NCBI RefSeq assembly: GCF_000416235.1
Contig: NZ_ATLO01000010.1
Span: 62,001-126,000, forward strand
Source: Pseudomonas sp. CFII64
Lineage (GTDB): Bacteria; Pseudomonadota; Gammaproteobacteria; Pseudomonadales; Pseudomonadaceae
DNA: 64,000 nucleotides
Direction of reading: 5' to 3'
Position numbers and translations under genes: made by a program. How positions within the stretch are numbered: the first letter of the stretch is position 1; every line of letters starts with the position of its first letter. The notes beneath the pieces were generated by a model. It did not search any database, had not been told where the DNA came from, and worked only from the letters and a program-made list of their open reading frames with translations. Below are positions 51,948 through 59,926 of the stretch, piece after piece.

Positions 51948-52084
51948 AGCGATATTCGCCTGTCGAGGTGTAACGGCGGCTGTCCATGTGCTGACAGCTT
52001 GCCGCTGGGCATGAGGGCCGGGCATGATTCGCCACGGCCGATCATCCCGGCCATCGAACTATCGACAGAGGCGAAACAGCTTCC

Positions 52085-53329
52085 ATGGACAATAAAAATC
52101 ACACCTTCAGCAGCTGGCTGCGCGCGCCGGCACACCATGAATGGCTGGCTCGCGAAGGCAATCGCCTGCTGAGTTTCGCCAAGGCTTCGCGCCTGCCCCA
52201 AGGGTTCGGCAATCTGGACGCACGCGGCGTACTGCCTGCTGACGCCCGTGCCGAAACCATGAATACCGCCCGCATGACCCACAGTTTCGCCATGGCCCAC
52301 GTGCGCGGCATACCCGGTTGCGCAGCATTGGTGGATCACGGCATTGCGGCGCTCGCGGGACCGCTGCGCGATGCAGAACATGGCGGCTGGTTCAGCGGGC
52401 CGCTTGATGACGGTCTCAAGGCTGACAAACAGGCCTACTTGCACGCCTTTGTGGCGTTGGCGGCCAGCTCCGCTGTGGTGGCGGGGCGAGCAGGCGCGCA
52501 AGAACTGTTGTCGGATGCGATCCAGATTATCCAGAGCCGGTTCTGGAATGAAGAAGAAGGTGCCATGCGCGAATCCTTCGCGCGGGACTGGAGCGCCGAA
52601 GAGCACTATCGCGGCGCCAACAGCAATATGCACAGCGTCGAAGCCTTTCTGGCCCTGGCCGATGTGACCGGCGACGCGCAGTGGCTGGATCGTGCGCTGC
52701 GTATCGTCGAACGGGTGATTCACGGCCACGCCGCCGCCAATGACTTCCAAGTGGTCGAGCACTTCAGCCAGCGCTGGGAGGCGTTGCCCGACTATAACCA
52801 GGACAATCCCGCCGACGGCTTTCGCCCGTTCGGCACCACGCCGGGCCATGCGTTCGAATGGGCGCGCCTGGTGTTGCATCTGGAAGCGGCACGGCAACGG
52901 GCGCATCTGCCCACGCCGGGCTGGTTGCTGAAAGATGCGCAGCAGCTGTTCGCCAGCGCCTGCCGTAATGCCTGGGCGGTCGATGGCTTGCCGGGGATCG
53001 TCTACACCCTGGACTGGCAGAACCGCCCGGTGGTGCGCCATCGTCTGCATTGGGTACATTGCGAGGCCGCCGCCGCTGCAGCAGCCTTATTACAGCGCAC
53101 CGACGAAAAGCAGTATGAAGACTGGTATCGCCGGTTCTGGGAGTTCAACGAAACCCTGTTCATTGACTACGAGCAGGGCAGCTGGCACCACGAACTCAAC
53201 CCGCTAAACCAGCCCAGCGCTGAGATCTGGGCTGGCAAACCCGATCTGTATCACGCTTATCAGGCGACGGTCCTGCCGGTGCTGCCGTTGGCGCCGAGTT
53301 TGACGACGGGGTTGGCGGCGATGGGGTAG
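52085..53329 (+). CDS. AGE-family sugar isomerase (YihS/mannose isomerase type)
   Basis: A 414-residue member of the N-acylglucosamine 2-epimerase clan, close in pattern to YihS, an aldose-ketose isomerase acting on sulfoquinovose, mannose and similar sugars. Visible segments are NTARMTHSFAMAHVRGIPG, AALVDHGIAALAGPLRDAEHGGWFS, KQAYLHAFVALAASSAV, YRGANSNMHSVEAFLAL, DNPADGFRPFGTTPGHAFEWARL and GKPDLYHAYQATVLPVLPLAPS. These carry the family catalytic histidines. D-mannose isomerase activity is the most likely. The start ATG 52085 follows a GAGG box. Confidence 0.86.
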   Translation: MDNKNHTFSSWLRAPAHHEWLAREGNRLLSFAKASRLPQGFGNLDARGVLPADARAETMNTARMTHSFAMAHVRGIPGCAALVDHGIAALAGPLRDAEHGGWFSGPLDDGLKADKQAYLHAFVALAASSAVVAGRAGAQELLSDAIQIIQSRFWNEEEGAMRESFARDWSAEEHYRGANSNMHSVEAFLALADVTGDAQWLDRALRIVERVIHGHAAANDFQVVEHFSQRWEALPDYNQDNPADGFRPFGTTPGHAFEWARLVLHLEAARQRAHLPTPGWLLKDAQQLFASACRNAWAVDGLPGIVYTLDWQNRPVVRHRLHWVHCEAAAAAAALLQRTDEKQYEDWYRRFWEFNETLFIDYEQGSWHHELNPLNQPSAEIWAGKPDLYHAYQATVLPVLPLAPSLTTGLAAMG

Positions 53330-53354
53330 TTTGCCAAACAGGGTTGTTGATCGA

Positions 53355-53628
53355 GTACATATCCGTTGCTGCGGTAACGGCGGCTTAGGGTTCCGCCCTG
53401 ACGGCGGGTTACTTGGATAAGCGCCAAGTAACCAAGCGCTTTCGCCCCTGACGTCCGGTGGTTCGCCTGGGCTCACCATACCCTCGCTCCGGTCTTGCTC
53501 CGTGGGCCCGCCGCCATCGGCCATCCCTGGCCAAGGGCGGCTAACCCGGCATCCATGCCGGGTTGCCCACTGCGCAAAACCTGCGCTCGGCCTTCCGACG
53601 GGGCAGGGCAAGATCAAAAGCCAAAGCC
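53355..53628. repeat. 274-bp direct repeat, copy 1
   Basis: Identical but for four substitutions to copy 2, 393 bases downstream. The text begins GTACATATCC and includes GGCGGCTTAGGGTTCCGCCC and several GC hairpins. Both strands give open frames only because it is GC-rich. It belongs to the 874-base stretch 53330-54203, which holds no gene. Confidence 0.85.
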
Positions 53629-53637
53629 GCTTGAACC

Positions 53638-53737
53638 TGTGGGAGCGAGCTTGCTCGCGAAAAATGTATGGACACCGGGTATATCCAGCCAGCACGCGTT
53701 ATCGTTGACGTCCTTCGCGAGCAAGCTCGCTCCCACA
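53638..53737. repeat. REPIN between the direct repeats
   Basis: Perfect 24-base inverted arms at 53638-53661 and 53714-53737 (core GGGAGCGAGCTTGCTCGCGA) around a 52-base centre, 100 bases in total, the usual REPIN size. Confidence 0.85.
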
Positions 53738-53747
53738 ACGGGAATGC

Positions 53748-54021
53748 GTACATATCCATTGCTGCGGTAACGGCGGCTTAGGGTTCCGCCCTGACGGCGG
53801 GTTACTTGGATAAGCGCCAAGTAACCAAGCGCTCTCGCCCCTGACGTCCGGTGGTTCGCCTGGGCTCACCATACCCTCGCTCCGGTCTTGCTCCGTGGGC
53901 CCGCCGCCATCGGCCATCCCTGGCCAAGGGCGGCTAACCCGGCATCCATGCCGGGTTGCCCACTGCGCAAAACCTGCGCTCGGCCTTCCGACGGGGCAGG
54001 TCAAGATCAAAAACCAAAGCC
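53748..54021. repeat. 274-bp direct repeat, copy 2
   Basis: Second copy of the 274-bp element, again followed by a REPIN-related remnant (54090-54158) with a GGCTTGCCCGCGAAG start but no right arm. It appears to be a mobile or duplicated non-coding unit. Confidence 0.85.
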
Positions 54022-54089
54022 AAAGCCAGATCAACAGCCAGAACAGGTTTTAACCTGTGGGAGCGCGTCCAGTAGCCAATCCCGGCCCC

Positions 54090-54158
54090 GTTGGAGGCTT
54101 GCCCGCGAAGAGCGATGACGCGGTAGTGCTGGATCACCGAGGCGTCTGATTCGCCAAC
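54090..54158. repeat. decayed REPIN remnant
   Basis: GTTGGAGGCTTGCCCGCGAA (from 54090) and the centre AGCGATGACGCGGTAG match the REPIN at 47888-47968, but the right arm is cut after GTCTGATTCG. It is next to the exonuclease III gene end. Confidence 0.6.
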
Positions 54159-54203
54159 AACTCCGAACGCCGCCCGCGTGCTGCTGCCGGGGATTGTGTT
54201 CGA

Positions 54204-54992
54204 TCAATCTCCCATATCCAGCTCAACCCAGGTCGGCGCATGGTCGCTGGCGTGGGGCAGGTCGCGGGGCCAGCGGTCTACGCCGGCATTGGTCAGGCGT
54301 GCACTGGTTTCGGCGTTGAGTAACAGGTGGTCGATGCGCAGCCCCGAATTGGTCTTCCAGTGATTGCGAAAATAGTCCCAGAACGTATAAATCCGCTCCT
54401 CGGGAAACTGCACGCGCAGGGCGTCGGTCCAGCCTTGGTCGAGCAGGCGCTGAAAGCACTCGCGGCTTTCCGGCTGCAGCAGTGCGTCCTTGAGCCACGA
54501 GCGGGTGTTGTAGATATCCTCATCGGTCGGCACCACGTTGTAGTCACCGGCCAGCACCACCGGATGGCCACTGGCGTACAAGGACTCGGCATGGGCGATC
54601 AGCTTTTTGAACCAGGCCAGCTTGTAGTCGAACTTCGGTCCCGGTTGCGGGTTACCGTTGGGCAGATATAGACACCCTACGATTACGCCGTGGGCGGCTG
54701 CCTCCAGGTAGCGGCTGTGACTGTCTTTTTCATTGCCCGGCAGGCCACGGCGAATTTCCAGGGGTTCCATGCCCTTGGCGAGGATCGCTACGCCGTTCCA
54801 GGAGGTTTGCCCGTGCCAGATTGCGCCGTACCCGGCATCGCGAATATCGCCGATGGGGAACGCCAGGTCGGTCGCCTTGAGTTCCTGCAGGCAGACGATA
54901 TCGGGCGCTTCACGGTCCAGCCATTCCAGCAGGATCGGCAGACGGGCGCGAATGCCGTTGATGTTGAAGGTAGCGATTTTAAGCGGATCCAC
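54204..54992 (-). CDS. xthA: exodeoxyribonuclease III (AP endonuclease)
   Basis: A 262-residue exonuclease III that cuts DNA at abasic sites and degrades 3' ends during base-excision repair. Conserved motifs include IATFNINGIRARL, CLQELKATDLAFP (catalytic Glu), GDYNVVPTDEDIYN, GLRIDHLLLN and the final SDHAPTWVELD (catalytic Asp-His). It is not the Crc homologue, whose active-site residues differ. The start is GTG 54992 with AGGAA about 8 bases upstream. Direct repeats lie behind its 3' end. Confidence 0.92.
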   Translation of the reverse strand: MDPLKIATFNINGIRARLPILLEWLDREAPDIVCLQELKATDLAFPIGDIRDAGYGAIWHGQTSWNGVAILAKGMEPLEIRRGLPGNEKDSHSRYLEAAAHGVIVGCLYLPNGNPQPGPKFDYKLAWFKKLIAHAESLYASGHPVVLAGDYNVVPTDEDIYNTRSWLKDALLQPESRECFQRLLDQGWTDALRVQFPEERIYTFWDYFRNHWKTNSGLRIDHLLLNAETSARLTNAGVDRWPRDLPHASDHAPTWVELDMGD

Positions 54993-55064
54993 GGGGGCGT
55001 TCCTCTCATGTGCAACAGCCGATAGCTATTTGAGAGGCCCGTGGACAAGAGATTCAATGGGTTT

Positions 55065-56186
55065 TCAATGGACTTGCGCGCTTTTTGGCGTGGTCAGGCG
55101 AATGATCTGCCGAGCGAAGAACGCGCCGGTGAGGATCACGCCGATCAAGCGCAGGGTTTGCATGGCCAGTACGAAACCCACATCGGAATGGGTATCGATG
55201 GCGATGATTGCCATGGCATCCAGCCCGCCGGGACTGGTGGCCAGATAGACCGAGAGGAAGTCCTTGTCGAGCAGCGCTGCGATCAGCCAGGCGGAGAGGG
55301 CGCACAGCACGATCAGCAGCAGCGAGCCGGCGATCATTGCCGGCAGGCGGCGCCAGACATAGCTGATCGTTGGCCGGTCGAAACGCAAGCCGACATAGCT
55401 GCCGATAGCGCCATAAGCCAGGGCGAGCATCCACGACGGCAGGGTGATTTGCAGCAACCCGCTCAACTGCAGCGCACCGCCGATCAACAGCGGCCCCATC
55501 AAGGCCCCGGCCGGCATGCGTTTGGCGACAAAGATCCCGAAGACGATCACGCCCAGACTCAGGGCGAAATTCAGCAGGTTCAAGCCTTCCACCGCGATAT
55601 CTCTGGCATGGGCCTGAGTACCGCCGCCTTCTACACCAATCAGGCGGCTGACCAGCGCGCCGATGGTGACCACGCAGACCACACGCACATATTGCATGGT
55701 CGCGACCACACGCGAGTCAGCGCCGTAATCCTCGGACATGGCGACCATTGCCGACGCCGCACCCGGCGAAGTGCCCCAGGCGGCGGTGCTGCCGGCGATG
55801 CCCGCGTAGCGAACCAGCGCCAGACCCACCACAGCGCTGAGCAGCACGACGAGCACGGTTGCGAATAGCATCACGTACCAGGACTGCACGACAGTCACCA
55901 ATACGGCCATGCTCATTGAGTGCGCAACCAACGCACCCACCGTGCCCTGACCCAGCTGAAAGGCAATTTTGGGCATGCGAATGGTGGCCCCGGAAACGCC
56001 GAAACCAATGGCGACCAGCATCGGACCGAGAAACAGCGCAGCGGGGATTTGCCAGTACATCAACAGTTGCCCGACCGCTCCGGCGATCAGGATCAAGCCG
56101 AACCATTGCAGCGTTGGAGGAAGGGTGTGAAGGGCAAAGTGTGGGGCGCGCAGCAAGGGAGAACTCCCGTAACGGTAGATGCTCAT
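55065..56186 (-). CDS. AbrB-family inner-membrane protein
   Basis: A 373-residue polytopic protein with the duplicated AbrB domain (TIGR03082-type): GPMLVAIGFGVSGATIRMP with WGTSPGAASAMVAMSEDYGADSRVVATMQYVRV in the first half and MGPLLIGGALQLSGLLQ with ATSPGGLDAMAIIAIDTHSDVGFVLAMQTLRL in the second. These TSPGG motifs in both halves are the family signature. Function is uncertain, possibly transport or ammonia-related regulation. ATG 56186 gives MSIYRYGSSPLL. A LysR gene is divergent at 91 bases and likely controls it. Confidence 0.85.
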   Translation of the reverse strand: MSIYRYGSSPLLRAPHFALHTLPPTLQWFGLILIAGAVGQLLMYWQIPAALFLGPMLVAIGFGVSGATIRMPKIAFQLGQGTVGALVAHSMSMAVLVTVVQSWYVMLFATVLVVLLSAVVGLALVRYAGIAGSTAAWGTSPGAASAMVAMSEDYGADSRVVATMQYVRVVCVVTIGALVSRLIGVEGGGTQAHARDIAVEGLNLLNFALSLGVIVFGIFVAKRMPAGALMGPLLIGGALQLSGLLQITLPSWMLALAYGAIGSYVGLRFDRPTISYVWRRLPAMIAGSLLLIVLCALSAWLIAALLDKDFLSVYLATSPGGLDAMAIIAIDTHSDVGFVLAMQTLRLIGVILTGAFFARQIIRLTTPKSAQVH

Positions 56187-56276
56187 CGAGGCATCCAGTG
56201 CCGACAAGTATCGACACTGCAATCGATCAAGTCTATTTTCTAATAGTCATGAATTGATAACTTTGGTTGATGAATT

Positions 56277-57179
56277 ATGGATCTTCGCGATCTCACCTAT
56301 TTCGAAACGATTGCCGAGCTGGGCCACTTGGGTCGCGCTGCACAGAAGCTCAACCGGAGCCAGCCCGCGCTGACCAAAAGCATTCAGCGTCTGGAGGAAT
56401 CGTTCGGCACCAAGTTGTTCCAGCGCGACGGCCGACGCATCAAGTTGACGCCGGTCGGTGAACTCTTGCAGGCACGAGGCAAGGTCCTGCAGCAGAGCAT
56501 CGCCCAGACCCAACGCGAGGTGCGGGATTTTGCCAGCGGTGCGGTGGGTAACATTCGTCTGGGCTGCGCGGCGACCATGGCCGAATACCTGCTGCCGAAG
56601 CTGACCTCGGCATTGCTGCAACGGGCGCCGGACATCACCCTGAAAATGGTCATCGGCCAGGACGATCTGTTGCGCGAGTCGCTGCGTTCCGGCCAGCTGG
56701 ACATGATCATCTGCTCGCTGATCACCGATGACGAACAGTGCGAGAGCCATGCAATCCTCAAGGACGAGGCGGTGGTCATCGCCAGCGAGGATCATCCGAT
56801 TTTCAAGACCCGTTACACCATGGCGGACCTGGCGAGCTATCGCTGGGTACTGCCGCCGGTGGGGGTTTCCTCACGTAAATGGCTGGACGAAGCGTTTTTA
56901 AGGCAAGGTTTGCCGTTGCCGGTGGTGCAGATCGAAGCCAACTCCATTCCGCTGTTGCCCGGCTTGATCGAGCGTACCAGCCTGCTGAGCTTCACCGCCC
57001 GGGAAACCCTGGAGTTCGGCAACAATATGCAACGTTTGCGCGAAGTGGCGCTTGAGCACACGACGATGAAGCGCACCATCGGCTGCACGGTGCGCAAAGG
57101 TGGCTATTTGTCGCCTGCGGCCCAGGCCATGGTGCAGATGTTGCGCGACAGCAGCGGGGAATTTTTGAGCTGGACGTGA
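56277..57179 (+). CDS. LysR-family transcriptional regulator
   Basis: A 300-residue LysR regulator. The helix-turn-helix DLTYFETIAELGHLGRAAQKLNRSQPALTKSIQRLEESFGTKLFQRDGRRIKLTPVG covers residues 5-60. The effector domain follows with IRLGCAATMAEYLLPKL. It lies 90 bases divergent from the AbrB-family gene, so that gene is the probable target. No effector is known. Confidence 0.88.
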   Translation: MDLRDLTYFETIAELGHLGRAAQKLNRSQPALTKSIQRLEESFGTKLFQRDGRRIKLTPVGELLQARGKVLQQSIAQTQREVRDFASGAVGNIRLGCAATMAEYLLPKLTSALLQRAPDITLKMVIGQDDLLRESLRSGQLDMIICSLITDDEQCESHAILKDEAVVIASEDHPIFKTRYTMADLASYRWVLPPVGVSSRKWLDEAFLRQGLPLPVVQIEANSIPLLPGLIERTSLLSFTARETLEFGNNMQRLREVALEHTTMKRTIGCTVRKGGYLSPAAQAMVQMLRDSSGEFLSWT

Positions 57180-57278
57180 TCCGGGTAGCTCCATTTCTGC
57201 GCGCACTGAGTTAGCCTGTGGCTTATACGGGGGTGAACGGCACCCTCGATCGAGGAAAACGATCAGGAGCAGGAAACG

Positions 57279-57509
57279 ATGCAGAGCCACCTACATTCGC
57301 TGAGCCGTCAGGCATTGATGCCGCTTTTCGCCAGCGGCGACCACCATTTTGGCGGTGATCAGTCGCCCCTCAATGACGCTGATGCCGACGAAGATACTGA
57401 TCCGGAAGGTTATCTGGATCTGGATGTGCTGGGGCTGGACGAATTCAGCGACTCGGACAAGCTGGACCCGATCTTTGGCAGCGATGTAGGTTCTTCATCG
57501 CTCAATTGA
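57279..57509 (+). CDS. small acidic hypothetical protein
   Basis: A 76-residue strongly acidic protein, with the stretch DADADEDTDPEGYLDLDVLGLDE, starting at ATG 57279 after AGGAG. No family is recognised. There is no signal peptide or membrane segment. Its 3' end overlaps the deoxyribosyltransferase gene end by 15 bases. It might be a small regulator or DNA-mimic, but this is a guess. Confidence 0.55.
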   Translation: MQSHLHSLSRQALMPLFASGDHHFGGDQSPLNDADADEDTDPEGYLDLDVLGLDEFSDSDKLDPIFGSDVGSSSLN

Positions 57510-58007
57510 CGCCAGATGCAGCGACAACGCCTCGACGCCCAGCTCCACGGTTGAGCTGGCTCCGGCCCAGGTACACGCCATCATCAGGTTGCGCGGCAGA
57601 CCGAAATCTTCCACCACATAGCCTTGTGCATCGCAGCCGTTGTGATCATGGGGTACGAGTTCGCGCAACGACGCCACCGGCTCGAAATACGCCCACACCG
57701 GCTTGTTCAGCGCGACCGCCATGCCCACTTCGAAGGCCGTGCCTGAATCCGGCTCGAAGCCGCGAAATACATTGAGATTGGCCAGCACCGCCGAGCAGCG
57801 CTGGATCATGGCGATATTCATCGAGCAGATCATGCTGGCCGTTTCCTCAGGCGACAGCTGCGGGGCAACTTCATTGTCGAATGGGTACAGGCCTTCCAGG
57901 CCGTGGGCGCTACACAGCGCCTTGAGGTAGTTGCCGTATTCGATGGCGTCCTGACGGAACACGTCAAAGCCTGCCAGATAAATCTGCGGGGCAGTGCGGA
58001 TGTGCAT
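57495..58007 (-). CDS. nucleoside 2-deoxyribosyltransferase-like protein
   Basis: A 170-residue protein of the nucleoside 2-deoxyribosyltransferase fold. It shows PQIYLAGFDVFRQDAIEYGNYLKALC, YPFDNEVAPQLSPEE, MIQRCSAVLANLNVFRGFEPDSGTAFEVGMAVALNKPVWAYFEP, including the conserved GTAFEVG that holds the catalytic Glu. Members exchange the base of deoxynucleosides or hydrolyse them. The ATG 58007 has GGAG upstream. It is divergent from a FAN1-type nuclease; a role in cleaning damaged nucleotides is possible. Confidence 0.82.
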   Translation of the reverse strand: MHIRTAPQIYLAGFDVFRQDAIEYGNYLKALCSAHGLEGLYPFDNEVAPQLSPEETASMICSMNIAMIQRCSAVLANLNVFRGFEPDSGTAFEVGMAVALNKPVWAYFEPVASLRELVPHDHNGCDAQGYVVEDFGLPRNLMMACTWAGASSTVELGVEALSLHLASIER

Positions 58008-58168
58008 GGCGTTCTCCAATGAGCCGGTCGCATCGGGGGATTCTATACCCTGGGCGGGGGATGACTCACGGTGATCCGGACGTTGGATCGCCACCATTTA
58101 TCAGGACGCAGCTGACCAGGCTGAAATCTGTACGGATAACCAGTATCCTTGGGCGATCTTTCCCACGC

Positions 58169-59869
58169 GTGAACCCGGCCGTGCCTACGTTAGAACTGGA
58201 AAACCCTTTCTACTACCTCGATAACTTTCGTCAGGTTCTGGCCTGGATCGTCCAGCGCTATGACGATTTGCTCGATGAGCAGGAACGGCATTTCATCACC
58301 ACCTTCGACGCGTTGCCGCAACCCGCGCAAGGGTTGCTGGTGCGCATGGTCATGCGCAAGGGCATGTTGTTTCGGGCCAGCAAGCTCAGCTACGACGAGA
58401 TCGGCGATACCCAACTGGCGGTCATGCCGTTATTGCACACCGGTTGGATCGATCCTCGACCCGCATTGAGCCTCGAACAACTCTTCGCTTTGCTGCGCAA
58501 GGCGGAGCTGGGCCAGTGTTTCAAGCATCACGGGGTAAAGGGCGTCGAACGCAAAGCCGAGCTGCTCGCCCGGTTGCAGCCATTGCATGAGTCGGCGCTG
58601 GCGTTGGACGAATGGTTTGCCGAGATCGACGACAAGGTTTTCCAGCTGACCGTCATGCCCATCTGCGACCGATTGCGGCTGTTGTACTTCGGCAATCTGT
58701 ATCAGGAATGGTCCGAGTTCGTGCTGGCTGATCTGGGCATCTATCGCTATGAGACAGTCGAATTTTCCCCGCAGTCCCGAGGCATTGCCGAGCGTGCGGA
58801 TATCGACACCTGTCTGGCTCTGCATTTGTGTCGTCAGGACCTGGACCAGGCTGCTGATCTGCACGGACTGGCGCTCGCGGCCATCGCGATCACCACCTCG
58901 AATCCATGGTTGAGCGTGCGTCGCGGCAAGTTGCTGTTTCAGATCGGACAGCAGGCCGAGCGAGCCCAGGATTGGCCGCTGGCCTTGCGCGTCTATGAGC
59001 AAAGCCAGTATCCCGGAGCGCGCTCCCGGCGAATTCGCGTGCTGGAGCGCAGCGCCGAGTATGCACAGGCAATGGCTCTGGTGGAGCAGGCGCAGGCCGC
59101 TCCGGAAAACGAGGCGGAAAAACAGCATCTGCTGCGTGTCTTGCCGCGCCTGCAACGCAAGCTTGGCCTGGCCGGCAAGCAACGGCGCGTGGTGCGCGAT
59201 GTACAACGGCTGGACCTGTGCGTTGCGCCGCGCCCGGATCTGCGCGTCGAGCAATTGATTCAGCTGCATCTGGCCGAGGAGGGCAGCCAGGTGCATTACG
59301 TGGAAAATACCCTGATCAATTCACTGTTCGGCCTGCTGTGCTGGCCGGCGATTTTTGCGCCGTTGCCGGGGGCGTTCTTTCATCCGTTCCACAGCGGACC
59401 TGCGGATTTGCACAGCCCGGATTTTTATCAGCGTCGCGCCGCATTGTTCGAGGAATGTCTGGCACAGCTGGATTGCGATGCATGGCAGGCCACCATCCGT
59501 GCGCATTATCTGAGCAAGTTCGGCCTGCAATCGCCGTTCGTATTCTGGGGCGCGCTGACACCGGAACTGCTGGAACAGGCCTTGCTGTGCTTGCCGGTGG
59601 AGCATTTGCGCCACTGGTTTCGCCGACTGCTGCTGGACATCAAGGCCAATCGCACCGGCATGCCCGACCTGATCCAGTTTTTCCCGGAGCAGCGCCGCTA
59701 CCGCATGATCGAAGTCAAAGGCCCCGGCGACCGCTTGCAGGACAACCAACTGCGCTGGCTGGATTTCTGCGCCGAGCATGGCATGCCGGTGGTGGTGTGT
59801 TATGTGCAGTGGGAGGTCGCGCGCGAGTGTGACGCCAGGTTAGCTGCGTGTGCATCCTCCCATTTGTAG
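58169..59869 (+). CDS. FAN1-type structure-specific nuclease with VRR-NUC domain
   Basis: A 566-residue protein that resembles bacterial FAN1, which cuts DNA flaps and helps repair interstrand cross-links. It has an N-terminal SAP-like region (ELENPFYYLDNFRQVLAWIVQR), a TPR-like middle with repeated helices (WPLALRVYEQSQYPGARSRRIRVLERSAEY) and a C-terminal VRR-NUC domain, GMPDLIQFFPEQRRYRMIEVKGPGDRLQDNQLRWL, which holds the PD-(D/E)xK catalytic residues. The start is taken as GTG 58169; ATG 58019 would add 50 residues of doubtful value. The stop codon lies inside a REP palindrome. Confidence 0.87.
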   Translation: MNPAVPTLELENPFYYLDNFRQVLAWIVQRYDDLLDEQERHFITTFDALPQPAQGLLVRMVMRKGMLFRASKLSYDEIGDTQLAVMPLLHTGWIDPRPALSLEQLFALLRKAELGQCFKHHGVKGVERKAELLARLQPLHESALALDEWFAEIDDKVFQLTVMPICDRLRLLYFGNLYQEWSEFVLADLGIYRYETVEFSPQSRGIAERADIDTCLALHLCRQDLDQAADLHGLALAAIAITTSNPWLSVRRGKLLFQIGQQAERAQDWPLALRVYEQSQYPGARSRRIRVLERSAEYAQAMALVEQAQAAPENEAEKQHLLRVLPRLQRKLGLAGKQRRVVRDVQRLDLCVAPRPDLRVEQLIQLHLAEEGSQVHYVENTLINSLFGLLCWPAIFAPLPGAFFHPFHSGPADLHSPDFYQRRAALFEECLAQLDCDAWQATIRAHYLSKFGLQSPFVFWGALTPELLEQALLCLPVEHLRHWFRRLLLDIKANRTGMPDLIQFFPEQRRYRMIEVKGPGDRLQDNQLRWLDFCAEHGMPVVVCYVQWEVARECDARLAACASSHL

Positions 59870-59918
59870 GACCGGCTTTAGCCGGGAGGGCGTGCTCCCG
59901 GCTAAAGCCGGTCCTACG
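59865..59918. repeat. REP palindrome overlapping the FAN1 stop codon
   Basis: Two 24-base arms (59865-59888 and 59895-59918) are near-identical to those at 33522-33575. The TAG stop of the FAN1 gene is part of the left arm, so the coding sequence ends exactly in the repeat. Confidence 0.85.
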
Positions 59919-59926
59919 GTTTTTTA

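Noticed and set aside
53204..54034. Pair of similar open frames over the 274-bp repeats
   Set aside because: They arise from the direct repeats and are identical because the DNA is duplicated; no ribosome sites and no family.
54204..54992. Crc (catabolite repression control protein)
   Set aside because: Crc is an exonuclease III homologue lacking the active-site residues; this gene keeps ELKATD, GDYNV and SDHAP, so it is a true exonuclease III.
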